A stretch of 64,000 nt of DNA from Clonostachys chloroleuca (lineage: Eukaryota; Ascomycota; Sordariomycetes; Hypocreales; Bionectriaceae). The stretch lies in assembly GCA_037952775.1 (NCBI GenBank), contig JBANAY010000004.1, positions 11,346,001 through 11,410,000 on the forward strand, in the 5' to 3' direction. Below, piece after piece: positions 29,149 through 39,940 of the stretch. Made by a program: the position numbers and the translations under genes. Below the pieces are notes generated by a model. That model was not told the origin of the DNA, ran no database searches, and worked only from the letters and a program-made list of their open reading frames with translations. Position 1 is the first letter of the stretch. Each line of letters starts with the position of its first letter.

Positions 29149-30034
29149 TATTAAATTGAGAGACTATAGCCACTATAAGTTAGTAACCATATTACTATAA
29201 GTTAGCGGTTGTAACTATTTACCTCTAGCGGTTGTAACTACTAACTGTTAGCGATTGTAGCCACTAACTGTTAGCGATCGCTATCCCCTGTAACAGCTAG
29301 CTAATAGTAATTGAGACCGCTATCCGATAGCGATTACAATCACTAGCTAATAGCGGTTGCAGCTACTATAGGTCAGTAGCTACAGGCCGCTATAACCGCT
29401 ACCGCTTAGCGGGCTTCAGTTCCTCTTTAGGGCTAGGAGTATCAGCAGTATTATTTATAGGTTATTAAGCTATATTAGCCTAAATAAGGGTCTAGAAAAT
29501 TCAGAAAAAATCTAAATAACTTCTAGTAGCTTAACCTATACCTAAGCTACCCTATAACTAACTTACCCTAGACTAGACCTTAGATCTTAGATATCTCCTT
29601 TAACTTTAAAAATAAAATATCTAATATCTATACTTAACTAATTATCTTAACTAGCTCTTTTAGATAAAAGTAGATCTTAAAAAGATTATATATATCTATC
29701 TTATAGTTTAGTAATTATAAGTTAATTTTTTAGATTTCCTATAGTAATAAATTTTATAGAAAATTAAAAGTAGCTTAGGAAGCTATTATAATAGATTTTA
29801 GAGTAGTTTTTAGTTAGTAGACCTATAAGAGAAATTAGTATATTTTTCTAGTTTCTCTTATTAAAATAAGATTCTTTTATACTATAAAATATACTATAAA
29901 CTAACTTTCTAGTATAAAATTTAACTAAGTTATAGAGGAGTATTTACTATAAGTTAGAAGCTAAATTTTCTACTGCTGCTAGTTATAGCGGTCTTAAGGC
30001 CTAATATACCTTATAGGCTACTGTAATTTCAATA
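29149..30034 (-). mobile_element. 886-bp solo-LTR-like unit, copy 2
   Basis: This is the inverted counterpart of 20,420-21,305 with the same length. It is flanked by its own 5-bp duplication TATTT at 29,144-29,148 and 30,035-30,039, so it inserted independently. The same cluster of GC-richer units (AACTGTTAGCGATC type) lies at about 29,165-29,410. Confidence 0.78.
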
Positions 30035-30698
30035 TATTTATCTTAAAAAGTTAGTTTTTAACTTTATTTTTAAATCTATTATAAAATATAGATTTAAAAG
30101 AATTATTATTCTAGTTTAATTAGAATAAAATTTTCTTAAACTTTATAATATGTTCTAAAATAGTACTAATTTATTATAATTCCTTAAGTTCTTTTATAAA
30201 TTATTATTTATAATTAATTTTTCATAAAAGCTCTAGTAAGTATAATAATAAAATACTTATAGTTAATAAGAATATTAACTATATTCTAATCTCTATTTTC
30301 TAATTTAATTTTATTTTTATACTAATTTTAAAAATATATTTAGAACTATTATTTTATAGTATTAATAAAATATATTTCTATAAATCTATTTTTATTTTTA
30401 TTTTTTTTTAAGTTTTATTAAAAAGAATTTAAAATCTAATTTTAAATTTATTTAGTTTTTAAATATTTTTAGAGAATAGTTTTAATAAAATTAAATAAAT
30501 AATTTCTTTTTAATCTTTTTAATATTTCTTTTTAAAACTTTTAATATATAGTATAAATTATTTAATTATCTACTAAATAATTAGTTTTTTTTAAAAATAT
30601 TATTTTATTAAACTAGAGTTTCTAGAGTAGTTATAATATCTTTTTATTATTATATAGTAGCTAAGATAAAGTAATTAGCTAAATAAGAGTTATTAATA
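30035..30698. repeat. AT-rich transposon relic, not assigned
   Basis: The composition is that of the RIP-mutated block. No domain, repeat end or open frame could be recognised. Confidence 0.5.
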
Positions 30699-32147
30699 TA
30701 TAATAGTTAGATTAATTTATACTAAATAGATTTAGAGTAGATTAGAATTAAACTAATTAGAGTATTATTCTAAATACTATAATTAGATTATTATAGATTA
30801 TATATAATTATTATATAGTATAACTAATTATATATAAATAGATATTAAATTAATATTAAATCTATATTATTTCTAATAAAAATATTCTATAGCTATAAAT
30901 ATATATTATACTTATAGAGATAAAATAATTAATAATTTTAAATAATTAACTTTTTTTATTTCTAAATATATATAATTTTAAATTAAACTAAAATAAACTC
31001 TAATATATTTTAATCTTATATAAATAATATTTTAATTTAAATATAATTAAAAAAAATATAAAGTTTAAATAATTAATTTTTAAAAATTATTTTTACTTTA
31101 ATTATCTTAATATAGTATATAATATATTAAAACTATAAATTATATATTAGATTATAATAGATCTATATAAGAGAGTAGCTATTCTTAAGATATAGTATTT
31201 ACTTAAGCTTATTTTAATTCTCTATAAGTTCCTATAATAGTAGTTATAGATAGTAAGCTATATAAAGTAATAGATCTAATAGATATAGCTACTAGATCTA
31301 TAATATTAAGAGTAACTTTATTATTATAAATAGGTCTTTAACTAATTAAAGAAGTATATTATAAATATATTTAGTAAATAGCTATATTAGATTATTTTAG
31401 ATAATAATAATTATTATTTTAAGAGTTTTATTAGATATATTAATCAGGCTCTAAGAGATTAGAATATTTATATTAGATATTATAATTATTTAAATACTTA
31501 TTAGATATCTAGTAATTAATTAATTAAGTATTAATAATAAGATATAATTAATTAATTAATTATAATAAACTTTAAATTAGAAAGAAAATATAGTTATTAT
31601 TATTAGATAATAAGCTTTCCCCCTTAAAGGTTATAGCTATAGCTAGATTATTTATATATTTAGCTATATAAATACCTTCTATTACTAGAGTTTTTATAAG
31701 ATTAATATCTATACTCAGGCTAAAAGTATAATATTTTAATTTTATTTTATAGTATTAAAGGTTTAGATATAAACTACTAATTATATTCTTAAAAAATATA
31801 TATTAGATTATATATTATCTAATCTTAGAATATACTCTTATTTATAGTAAAACTAATAAAAAAAATAGATTATATAATATAAATTACTATTAATATATAA
31901 GTATTATAGAGCTAGTTCTAATAGATATATAGATAATATTATTAATAACTATTTAAAAGAGTATTTCTATCTAGTAAAATAAATATATATATATATTTAG
32001 AGGCTTAAAATAGCTTATTAATAATCTAGAATAAATTAACTTAAGAATTATTTAGACTTACTAATAATCTAAAGTAATCTATTTCTTATTAATAAAAAAG
32101 ATAGAGTATACTATATAATACTAGTAGTATATACTTTATTTATAATA
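30699..32147 (+). mobile_element. LTR copy interrupted by the A-tailed element
   Basis: The sequence starts TATAATAG like the LTR ends at 22,266 and 24,436. It runs to about 30,804 and resumes at about 31,866 with bases that are contiguous in the other LTR copies (for example around 21,880 inverted and 24,520). The interruption is the A-tailed element at 30,810-31,865. The right end is uncertain, because similarity to the other copies fades near 32,150. Confidence 0.6.
30810..31865 (+). mobile_element. 1.06-kb A-tailed element, copy 2
   Basis: Near-identical to 16,084-17,140 and ends in the same run of eight A. The 11-bp repeat TAGATTATATA flanks it at 30,794-30,804 and 31,866-31,876. The few bases between 30,805 and 30,809 leave the exact 5' end open, as is common for elements inserted by target-primed reverse transcription. 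Confidence 0.7.
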
Positions 32148-33834
32148 TTATTTAGTACTAGATTCTTAATTTCTTTTCTATAGTACTATAAATCTAGTTA
32201 AATAGTTACTGTATATCTCTCTTATTTTCTCTTTTTCCCTATTTAGTATAAAATAAGCTTATATTTAGACTAAGTATAGCTCTTTATAGAGTATATATAT
32301 TAGTATATCTCCTTCTACTTTAACTAAGTAGAGTTCCCCTATTAAATATACTCTAACTATATACTAACTATATCTTATTTACTTATTATAATAATATACT
32401 ATATAGCTTATTTTATAATAGTTATAATATTAGTATAGTTATATAGCTTTATAGAAAGATTTATATTAATTTATCTTAGTATTAATAATTATTTCTTATT
32501 TATATAGAGTATTAATCTCTTCTAGAAAAACTATACTTAGAATTAGATTCTATTTTAATATAGTTTTATTCTATTTTCTTATTAATTTTATTTTAATAAT
32601 ATTAATTTAGTTTATTTTATCTATCTTTTTTTAGAATACTTTAGTATTCTAAATAATAGTTATAGTTCTAACTTCTTTTACTATTATTATATATTATCTT
32701 TAGTTTAGTTTTATCTTCAGACTAAATACTACTTATATCTATTCTTTATTTTTATTATCTTATTTAATTTCCTCTTAGAAAGTTATTATTATATTACTAC
32801 TTCTTAGCTTCTAAGCTATTATTATCTTAGAGCCTATTTATCTATATATATTAATTACTTTAACTATATCTTTTAGATCTCTATTTTTTATATTTATTTA
32901 GTAGTTTTTAGTTTAGATTATTATTTTATAGTTATATCTAGCTAGAATAAGCTTTAGTTTTATATTAGTATAGATTTATATTAGTTTTATACTAACTATA
33001 ATTTAAACTTAGATTAGTTCTAAGTACTTTTATATATCTTAGAATATTATTTTTATTATTTTATAAATAGTTTTAATAATTATTATTTATATATTTCTTA
33101 TAGCTTCTAAGATTATTATTTCTATACTTATTTCTATATATTTATATATTAGTTCTACTCTAAATAAGAATATAATAATTTACTATATTTATTAAACTAC
33201 TCTATTAGATATTAATTTAGTAATTTATTTATATACTCTTCTTTAAAAAGTCTCTCTAATATACTCTTCTCTTAGATTTGGTTTAGATTTAGTATATCTC
33301 TAATCTGAAGAAATATTAGAAAAGCTTCTCTAAGGATAGTAAATACTTAATTATAAACTATATTACTTCCTATTAGCTTCTATTAGTAGGTATTCTATAC
33401 TATTAAATTACCTTTAATATAATATTAATTCTAAATTAATTTAAGTTTATAGAATTAATTACTAGGCTTATTTTTAATTTTAATTAGTTCTCTATAGCTA
33501 TATCTAGATTATAAGCTTTTTTTCTATCTTTTTATAATAATTAGATCTAATTATTATTATTAGAGATATAGTTTAATAGTATTTATATTATTATTACTAT
33601 ATTTTATTAATTCTAATACTTCTTACTTTATATCTAAATAAGCTTTATAGTTCTAGTTATATATTATTTAATCTAATTATTATAAATAATTATTATTTAG
33701 ATTTTTATTTATTTCTATTTATATTATAATTTAATTCTATTATTCTTATAGATCTTATATTTCTATTTTTAATATAATTCTACTAATAATTCTTTATATA
33801 TATATTTAAAGTATTTTTCTAAGTTTTTTAAAAA
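32148..33834. repeat. AT-rich transposon relic, not assigned
   Basis: RIP-mutated sequence with somewhat more C and G than its neighbours. No repeat end, open frame or recognisable peptide was found on either strand. Confidence 0.5.
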
Positions 33835-34815
33835 ATAATATATAATTCTATTTTATACTATTAGTATACTATATAAAACTATATTTAGTCTTTTAATTAG
33901 TATATTATAACTTCTTAGCTATTATATTTTTCTTTAAATATTTTAAAATAATAATTAATTAATTTATTATAATTCTAAATATTATTTAATTAATTTATTT
34001 AATTTAACTTCTTTATTTAATAAACTTTTTAATATTTTAATTTAATTCTATTCTTTTTTATTTATCTAATATAATTAATCTAAATAAATTTTAAACTTAA
34101 AGAATTATTCTAATTTAGATTAACTTAATCTAATATATTATTTATTAGAACTATATATAATAATTTAGATTATAATAATTATTAAGTATTAGAGAAATAT
34201 TTATATAGTTCTCTATAAGTATAATAAAAATTAAAATTATTTATATATTTTTCTAATAGCTAGTTATTAAATAGAGTAATAGACTTAGTAAATATAACTA
34301 CTAGATCTATATAAGAAAAAGTAATTTTATTATTATAAATAAATCTATAATAGATTATAAATTTAAGTAATTAATATATAAAAAGAGATTCTAATAATTA
34401 TTATTAATAATAATTATTATATATATAAGAATTTAATTATTTATAATAACCAGGCTCTAACTATAGGGGATAATAATATTAGAGATATCTATTATTATTT
34501 TATAAGAGATAATTAATAATAATAAGCTTAGAGAGATATTATAATTAATTATAAAATATAATAAGTATTTCCCTTTAGAGCTTATAGCTAAATTATATAC
34601 TTAGTAAACTCTTTTTAGAGTTTTTAGAGATATAATTACTTTATTTTAGCTTATATAAATAAAAAAGTAAAAAAAAAATAGAATTAAAGATTAGATATAG
34701 ATTAAAACTTAGTTAAAAATAAATTATATAGATCTAGTTATATATAGCTTAATTTTAGAATATCTTTTAAATATAGTAAAACTCTTAAAAAATATATATA
34801 TAATAATATAGTCTT
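33835..34815. repeat. Inverted-repeat arm (partner about 24,920-25,975)
   Basis: The reverse complement of this segment can be followed through about 24,920-25,975, including landmarks such as the GTTTTACTATAT block and the CTCTAAGCTTATTATTATTAATT block. Differences are mostly transitions. The family is unknown. Confidence 0.6.
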
Positions 34816-35527
34816 ATTATTAATTTAATAAGATTATATAATATTAGAACTTAATTAGAGAAATAGAATTTTATTATTAGGAAAAGAATTACTAGATTTT
34901 AATAGATAAAGCTATTTTATAAAAACTAATTAGAAAGTTTAATTTTTTTTATTTATTAGAATAATTAAAAAAATATAATATATAACTAGATAATTAGAAT
35001 AAGCTAGATATATATTATAAATATACTATTTTTAATAGGTTAATTGATAGAATTACTAATAGATTTATTTATAGAAATATTAGAATAATATTCTTTTCTT
35101 TAGAGAGAGTAGTTATTAGATAAGATAATATACTAATAGTTAGATTAATTAATCTAATCCAGACTAACTAATCTATCTATCAGCTTATTACTATAGTAGA
35201 GATAGAGAATAAAACTTAAGCTTATTATTATCTGTTTTACCTATACTAAATATTTAAAATTATAATAAACTAATAATTACTATAGCATACTTAAAAAAAA
35301 AATTAATAAAATATAAAATGTTATTATATTTTAATTTAAAGACTAAATTTAAAATATATTAAGATTTATTACTTTATAAACTTTATAATAAATAAAATAT
35401 AATATTAAAAATTTAAAAATTAATACTTTCTTAAGATAAATTTTTTTAAAGCTTTTAAAAATATAACTAATAGCTTTATTAAACTTTAATAATTATCCTT
35501 TTAATTATAATAATATAATTTTAAGAA
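34816..35527. repeat. AT-rich edge of the transposon block
   Basis: Very AT-rich with no recognisable element. Composition turns normal at about 35,527. Confidence 0.55.
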
Positions 35528-35575
35528 ATTGAGCCCTATATTGAATAGTCACATGGTAGATATTAATAACGTAGG

Positions 35576-35585
35576 TATATAAAAA
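35576..35585 (+). promoter_or_regulatory. TATA-like box of the SDR gene
   Basis: TATATAAAAA lies about 155 bp upstream of the SDR start codon, in the first 60 bases of normal-composition sequence. The position fits a fungal TATA box. Only about 210 bp separate the AT block from the start codon, so this promoter is short. Confidence 0.4.
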
Positions 35586-35738
35586 CCTCTCAGAGCCCCC
35601 TTCCAGCTGTGCCAACTGCTTTCCTCTCCAATAATCCAGCCCTCGGATAATATCTTCTTCTCAACATCAAGCAGTACCTGCATTCTTTTTCTATCGTGGA
35701 ACCTCCTTCTACGAGACCAAAAAATTCGCACTACCAAA

Positions 35739-36764
35739 ATGGCCGCTACAATTCTCATTACTGGAGCCTCTGGGTTCATTGGTTTCCAGATCCTCCTTGA
35801 TAGCCTAGCCGCTGGGCATAAAGTGTTTTTCACCGTTCGATCAGAAGACAAGGTTCAAATTATTTTGTCCAATCCGGCTGTCAAGAAGTTGGCACCTGGT
35901 GATCGACTCCTCCCTATTGTCATCCTAGATCCCACTTTGGTCGACGCCTTCGACGATGCCCTCAAAGATAAAAATGTTACACATATTATTCACGTTGGGT
36001 CACCTGTGACCAACCCGAAATTCGATCCAAAAACTGAAATCTTCGAGCCAACCGTCAAGTTATCAGCAAACCTTCTCGCTGCCGCACTCAAGGCCCCCAG
36101 TGTTCAACGAATCATCATCACATCATCAACTGTAGCAAATATTGGCCTCGCCCCGCCCTCATCTATACCCTCTGCTACCACATCTGGTGTGCTCCCTGAT
36201 GTTATACCTCCATTCAGTAATGTCCAGGAGGCATACGTTCTCGGGAAAATGGTTGAGCTAAAAGCCTCAGAAGACTTTATCAAGAACCAGAAGCCTCACT
36301 TTACTATTTCACATATTTTCCCTGGTTACGTTTTTGGCCGGAATGAGCTCATCCTCGATGCTACTCAAATGCGAACAAATAATAGTTCCAATACCTACTT
36401 TATTTTAGGTATGGTGGGTGGCGAGCTCCCGTTTCCATTAGCTGGCAGCTTTGCACACATTGATGATGTGAGCAAACTCCATCTTCAGGCTGCCTTCCTT
36501 GACCCGACTTCGCCGGAGATTAACAAAAACTGGGGGATATCTACTGAAGTTGACTTCAGCACCATCTTTGGTTCTGTTGAGAAGGCCTTCCCAAAGGCTG
36601 TGGCTGACGGTATTTTCTCAAAAGGCAAGATAGATACTTTTGTCGCACCATATGATTGCGGTGACACGGAGCGATTCTTGGGGAGCCCATTGAAGACCTT
36701 TGAGAGGGCTGCAGTAGATGTTGCTGCCCAGTATCTAGAACTGCTCGGCAGGGACAAGGCGTGA
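35739..36764 (+). CDS. Extended SDR NAD(P)-dependent reductase (dihydroflavonol-reductase / Gre2-like)
   Basis: Single-exon gene of 341 aa, normal length for the NAD-dependent epimerase/dehydratase (extended SDR) family. The N-terminal dinucleotide site TGASGFIG (residues 8-15) follows a short beta strand. Ser129/130 in ITSSTVA and Tyr166-xxx-Lys170 in EAYVLGK give the catalytic Ser-Tyr-Lys set. The family members it most resembles reduce aldehydes or ketones (Gre2, dihydroflavonol and cinnamoyl-CoA reductase types) in the cytosol. It borders the PKS cluster and is the only stand-alone reductase in it, so reduction of the 3-keto group left by the oxoamine synthase is a reasonable guess, but not shown. 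It is not the classical short SDR of the 3-ketosphinganine reductase type. The ATG is preceded by CAAA, a usual fungal start context. No frameshift is present despite the adjoining RIP block. Confidence 0.88.
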   Translation: MAATILITGASGFIGFQILLDSLAAGHKVFFTVRSEDKVQIILSNPAVKKLAPGDRLLPIVILDPTLVDAFDDALKDKNVTHIIHVGSPVTNPKFDPKTEIFEPTVKLSANLLAAALKAPSVQRIIITSSTVANIGLAPPSSIPSATTSGVLPDVIPPFSNVQEAYVLGKMVELKASEDFIKNQKPHFTISHIFPGYVFGRNELILDATQMRTNNSSNTYFILGMVGGELPFPLAGSFAHIDDVSKLHLQAAFLDPTSPEINKNWGISTEVDFSTIFGSVEKAFPKAVADGIFSKGKIDTFVAPYDCGDTERFLGSPLKTFERAAVDVAAQYLELLGRDKA

Positions 36765-37489
36765 ACGAGATCTTGCGAAGATGAATTTTGGTACCAACTT
36801 TACATGAGAGATATTGAACTTGGCATATTGCCATGAATACAAATGAAGATACAAAATTGCTAAAGTTATTCCGTTTTAGTGTAAAGTTGATCTCTCGATG
36901 TGTTTAGATTCTGGTTAGACATGCGAGCTGAAGGATGTTGCGCAGGGCCTCTCCACATCTCGTACGCAACAATGCCATGTTTTTGGCAAGTCTTGGCCCG
37001 GCCACAAGTTTTGATAAAATGTGGCCCTGATGGTGGAGGTCCGGTTCCCCCGCGTCAAACCCATGCAATTTAGTAAGTCTAGACTTGCAGGGATATCCCT
37101 GAAGTAGGTACATGTACGCAGCGTGACTTATTAGCCGCCATGACATGAACAGTGGAGGCGCAGGCATTGCATCCACCAGAAGGGTTACATTGTAGTAGAA
37201 ACGGCTGGTCACACGTTCTGGGTGGTTAGAACAAAGATGGAGTGATATTGATCCTTGCGCATTCCCAGACGGGGGGCGAAGTCTAAACAAATAGCCTTTT
37301 AGCTAGTGACTGTCATCCGGATAGCTACGGGCAACGTCAAGGAGATTCCGATCCCCGAATACAGAATGACGTGATCCTTCAACTTAGAAAAGACCGAATT
37401 TTGATGCTCTATCTAGTATCAACACAAAGAATAAGAAAGGCGTAGAACAAAACATCTCAACTATGTCTCTTAGAGACCACATTAGAAAA
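36765..37489. other. Intergenic, convergent 3' ends
   Basis: This is the gap between the convergent SDR and rhodopsin-domain genes. It should hold both 3' untranslated regions. No gene or repeat was recognised. Confidence 0.5.
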
Positions 37490-39016
37490 TCATCTCCCTC
37501 CCTCCCATGAAGGTATTGCGGCATTCCTCGTCAATGCAGGGGCTTTTGGCTGCACATTCTGGAACTCAGTCGGAGGGATGGTGGCGTTTTGGGGCCAAGC
37601 GGTCCCGTCCGCGGATCCTTGTAGACGCTCGTTTGAGCCGTATCTTCCCTGCGCCCCCTGCCCTTGGTTGAGGCTGTCAAGAGGATACCCGCCATCAATC
37701 TGGCGGTACCGGTCCTGCCGGCTAGCTGAGCCCCAGTCCTTGATATCTTTGGACGTGTTTTTCGAGGAGCGAGCGGTGGTGAGGAGGCGACGGAAGTACT
37801 TGTTATCTTTAAACGCCTTGGGCATGATGGGAACGCAGAAGACGAGGATGGCGCACGTCTGCTCGGCGACGCACCAGAGGGCCGTTGCGGACACGTAGTA
37901 AGTTGCGTCGGGTGAGCGGAGATAGTCGATCGTGGCGGCAAGGCGACAGATGGCGGATATCACAGCACTGCAGGTAGGTAAAATATATTCGTCAGTAACT
38001 GCCCAAACTTGGCCCATCTTAACGTGGAAATGGCGTACAAGAGACCAATTGCGAAGACGGAAGACACGCCTATTTTCTTGGCGGTGCTCAGCTTAAGGGA
38101 CCAGATGACCTTTTGCGGGAGGGCCAAGATAAAAAGCCCTGAGACAATGTTGATGGCTGCCGTGGCAGTGTCGAGGGCCTTTCGGTTGATGCAATGTCCT
38201 TTAAGAGTCTGGTTCCAGATCTTCTGGTGCGGTATGCACGACAAATTGCCGGCGATGAGGCCACCGGTATAGAAGAGGGCGTTGACAATGAGGAGGGCCC
38301 AGCAGGAATACTGTCAATGGTTGTACTTGTTAGGTCGAGAGTTACACCAGGAGAGCGGCCAAGAAACTTCTTACCCAGAACCACCCTCGGGTGCCCTTTG
38401 GCGAAAAGATACGCGTCCACTCGAGGAGAATGGCAACTTTGAGACAGCCCATAGCTACCGCGTAGAAGCTGGATGCTATGTGTACAAGCTAGTATGTAAT
38501 TAGTTGGCCGCCGCACGAATCAAGACACTGTATCACAAACATAGAGGATATTCGGAGTCGCCTTGATCTGGATATTCCACTGGTGAACGAAGAAGCCGGT
38601 TCCGTTTATTACCAAATCGTAGCAGCAGTACGCGAAGCCTACAAACATGCCCTTGGGGCAGTCTTGTTAGTATTTCCCTATTATTTCTGTGGGCAAGGCT
38701 GGACATACAAATGCAATAAACAGGAGGCCTAAAAAGAGAATGAGCAAGACTATGGCTAGCACAAAAACGGAGGTCAAAACTTACTATCCTCAATCTGCAA
38801 GCTTCGCGTAACAAAGATCTTGGTGTATACTCTGAGAGCCGTCGAAAGTGTCGATAATGCCAAACCAACAGTCAAGATCGCTATGAACAACCCGTTTCCG
38901 TTCGGAGGGTCTATGAAGTTTGGTATTACATTCTGTGGTGGCTCCAGCGCTGGCCCGTTGAGGATCGCTTCTTGCTGCTCTGGGGGGAGCAAATGTAGTA
39001 ACTCGAGCGATGCCAT
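37490..39016 (-). CDS. Rhodopsin-domain seven-helix membrane protein (Pth11/SAT4-like)
   Basis: Six exons on the minus strand: 39,016-38,785, 38,728-38,709, 38,651-38,541, 38,488-38,375, 38,310-38,039 and 37,967-37,490. All introns are GT-AG, 52-71 bp, and phases agree, giving 408 aa. Exon 2 is only 20 nt. The product has a loosely conserved N-terminus, helix 1 at about residues 42-62, then family landmarks of the fungal rhodopsin domain: the LQIED box after helix 1, an ATPNILY stretch, and LLEWTRIF in the middle. The C-terminal tail (about 110 residues) is polar and Gln/Pro/Ser-rich. Such proteins are plasma-membrane or endomembrane proteins often called integral membrane or Pth11-like; ligands are mostly unknown. 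The start is the ATG at 39,014-39,016. The third intron could also use a donor 7 bp downstream, changing a few residues. Its place inside the cluster is unusual. Confidence 0.85.
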
Positions 39017-39940
39017 TGGTGCGCACTGTGCTAATTGTAACTTTTTGGCGGATCACTGCTGTCAATGTGAAAGAATGGCTGAGACTTTCGGAAAACAAAC
39101 GCTTGGGAAGTGGCTCGGGGATTGGGGGAACGAACATGAGCCACATTCGACATGTGGAAGCAATCAGCAAGCACTCTATTACATATTACAATAAAGGCTG
39201 CATCTTTCTTCTAACCAGCTTACTAAGTTCCGCTTATCGTTCCCCAGGAATAGGTGGGAGAAACCAGCCGACATTTAGAATGCCATGGATACCTCATGTA
39301 ACATCATGCTGCGGCGAATATACAAGGATAAAACGATCCAACGACCCACCTTGGCCAGGTCGTTAGGAGACCAATGGACATTTTTTGACAGTGCATCGGC
39401 CCGTTTCAAATGGAGGGTGATGCAAGATTCAATAAATGCAACAGACCATCCATCATGAATGTTGGGCCAGGGTGGTCGGGGACTTGGCCCTCATCGGGGA
39501 AAGAAAGTCAGACACTTGGCATGCAAGGTCTCGGATCCGCGTAGGATCTATGCAGTCAGAACCAACATTTCCCTTTCGGTCTCTCGCCATTGCTGGTGGC
39601 AAAGAACCGTTCCCATCCATAGGCGTAATTTCGCTTGGTAGTTGATTGAGTTACCCTCATTCTACCCTTGGCAAAAGACACCTGACGGGAATTACGAATG
39701 TAAAATTGTCTGCAAAAATGTGCTGATTGGGTGCGTACCTTTCACCATTGCCAAGGGGCTAATACTTCCTTCCCCTTACGGTCGACTACATACTGGTTGC
39801 ATACGAGAAGCCAACAACTTCTGCCTAAGGGGACCAACAGTTCAGTAATCATTTCCATTCATGTCTATCTCTAGCCTTATTTGGACAGTATAGTGATAAG
39901 TTTAACATGTGTGAATTCTAGGTCGCAACATAGGGGTCCC
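39017..39940. other. Intergenic, between membrane protein and oxoamine synthase genes
   Basis: The gap between two minus-strand genes should hold the membrane-protein promoter and the oxoamine synthase 3' end. Open frames here lack codon bias and recognisable domains. Nothing else is seen. Confidence 0.5.

Larger units (their letters stand above)
1..35527. repeat. RIP-mutated AT-rich transposon block
   Basis: The whole block is extremely AT-rich and gene-free. In the first 1,080 bases the dinucleotide CA is practically absent while TA is everywhere, which is the known outcome of repeat-induced point mutation (CpA to TpA on either strand) in ascomycetes. Six-frame reading gives only short open stretches, yet degraded reverse transcriptase, RNase H and integrase-like peptides can still be followed through TAG/TAA codons that replaced Trp and Gln codons. 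Composition changes to normal within a few tens of bases near 35,527. Individual elements are listed separately. RIP is an inference from composition. Confidence 0.93.

Noticed and set aside
20420..30034. A 9.6-kb DNA transposon with 886-bp terminal inverted repeats
   Set aside because: Each unit has its own different 5-bp duplication on both of its sides, so the two are independent insertions, not the ends of one element. The DNA between them is Gypsy relic.
1..35527. CRISPR array, Starship captain (tyrosine recombinase) or centromere
   Set aside because: No regularly spaced repeats and no recombinase frame; the composition is explained by RIP of LTR elements. A centromere cannot be judged from sequence alone.
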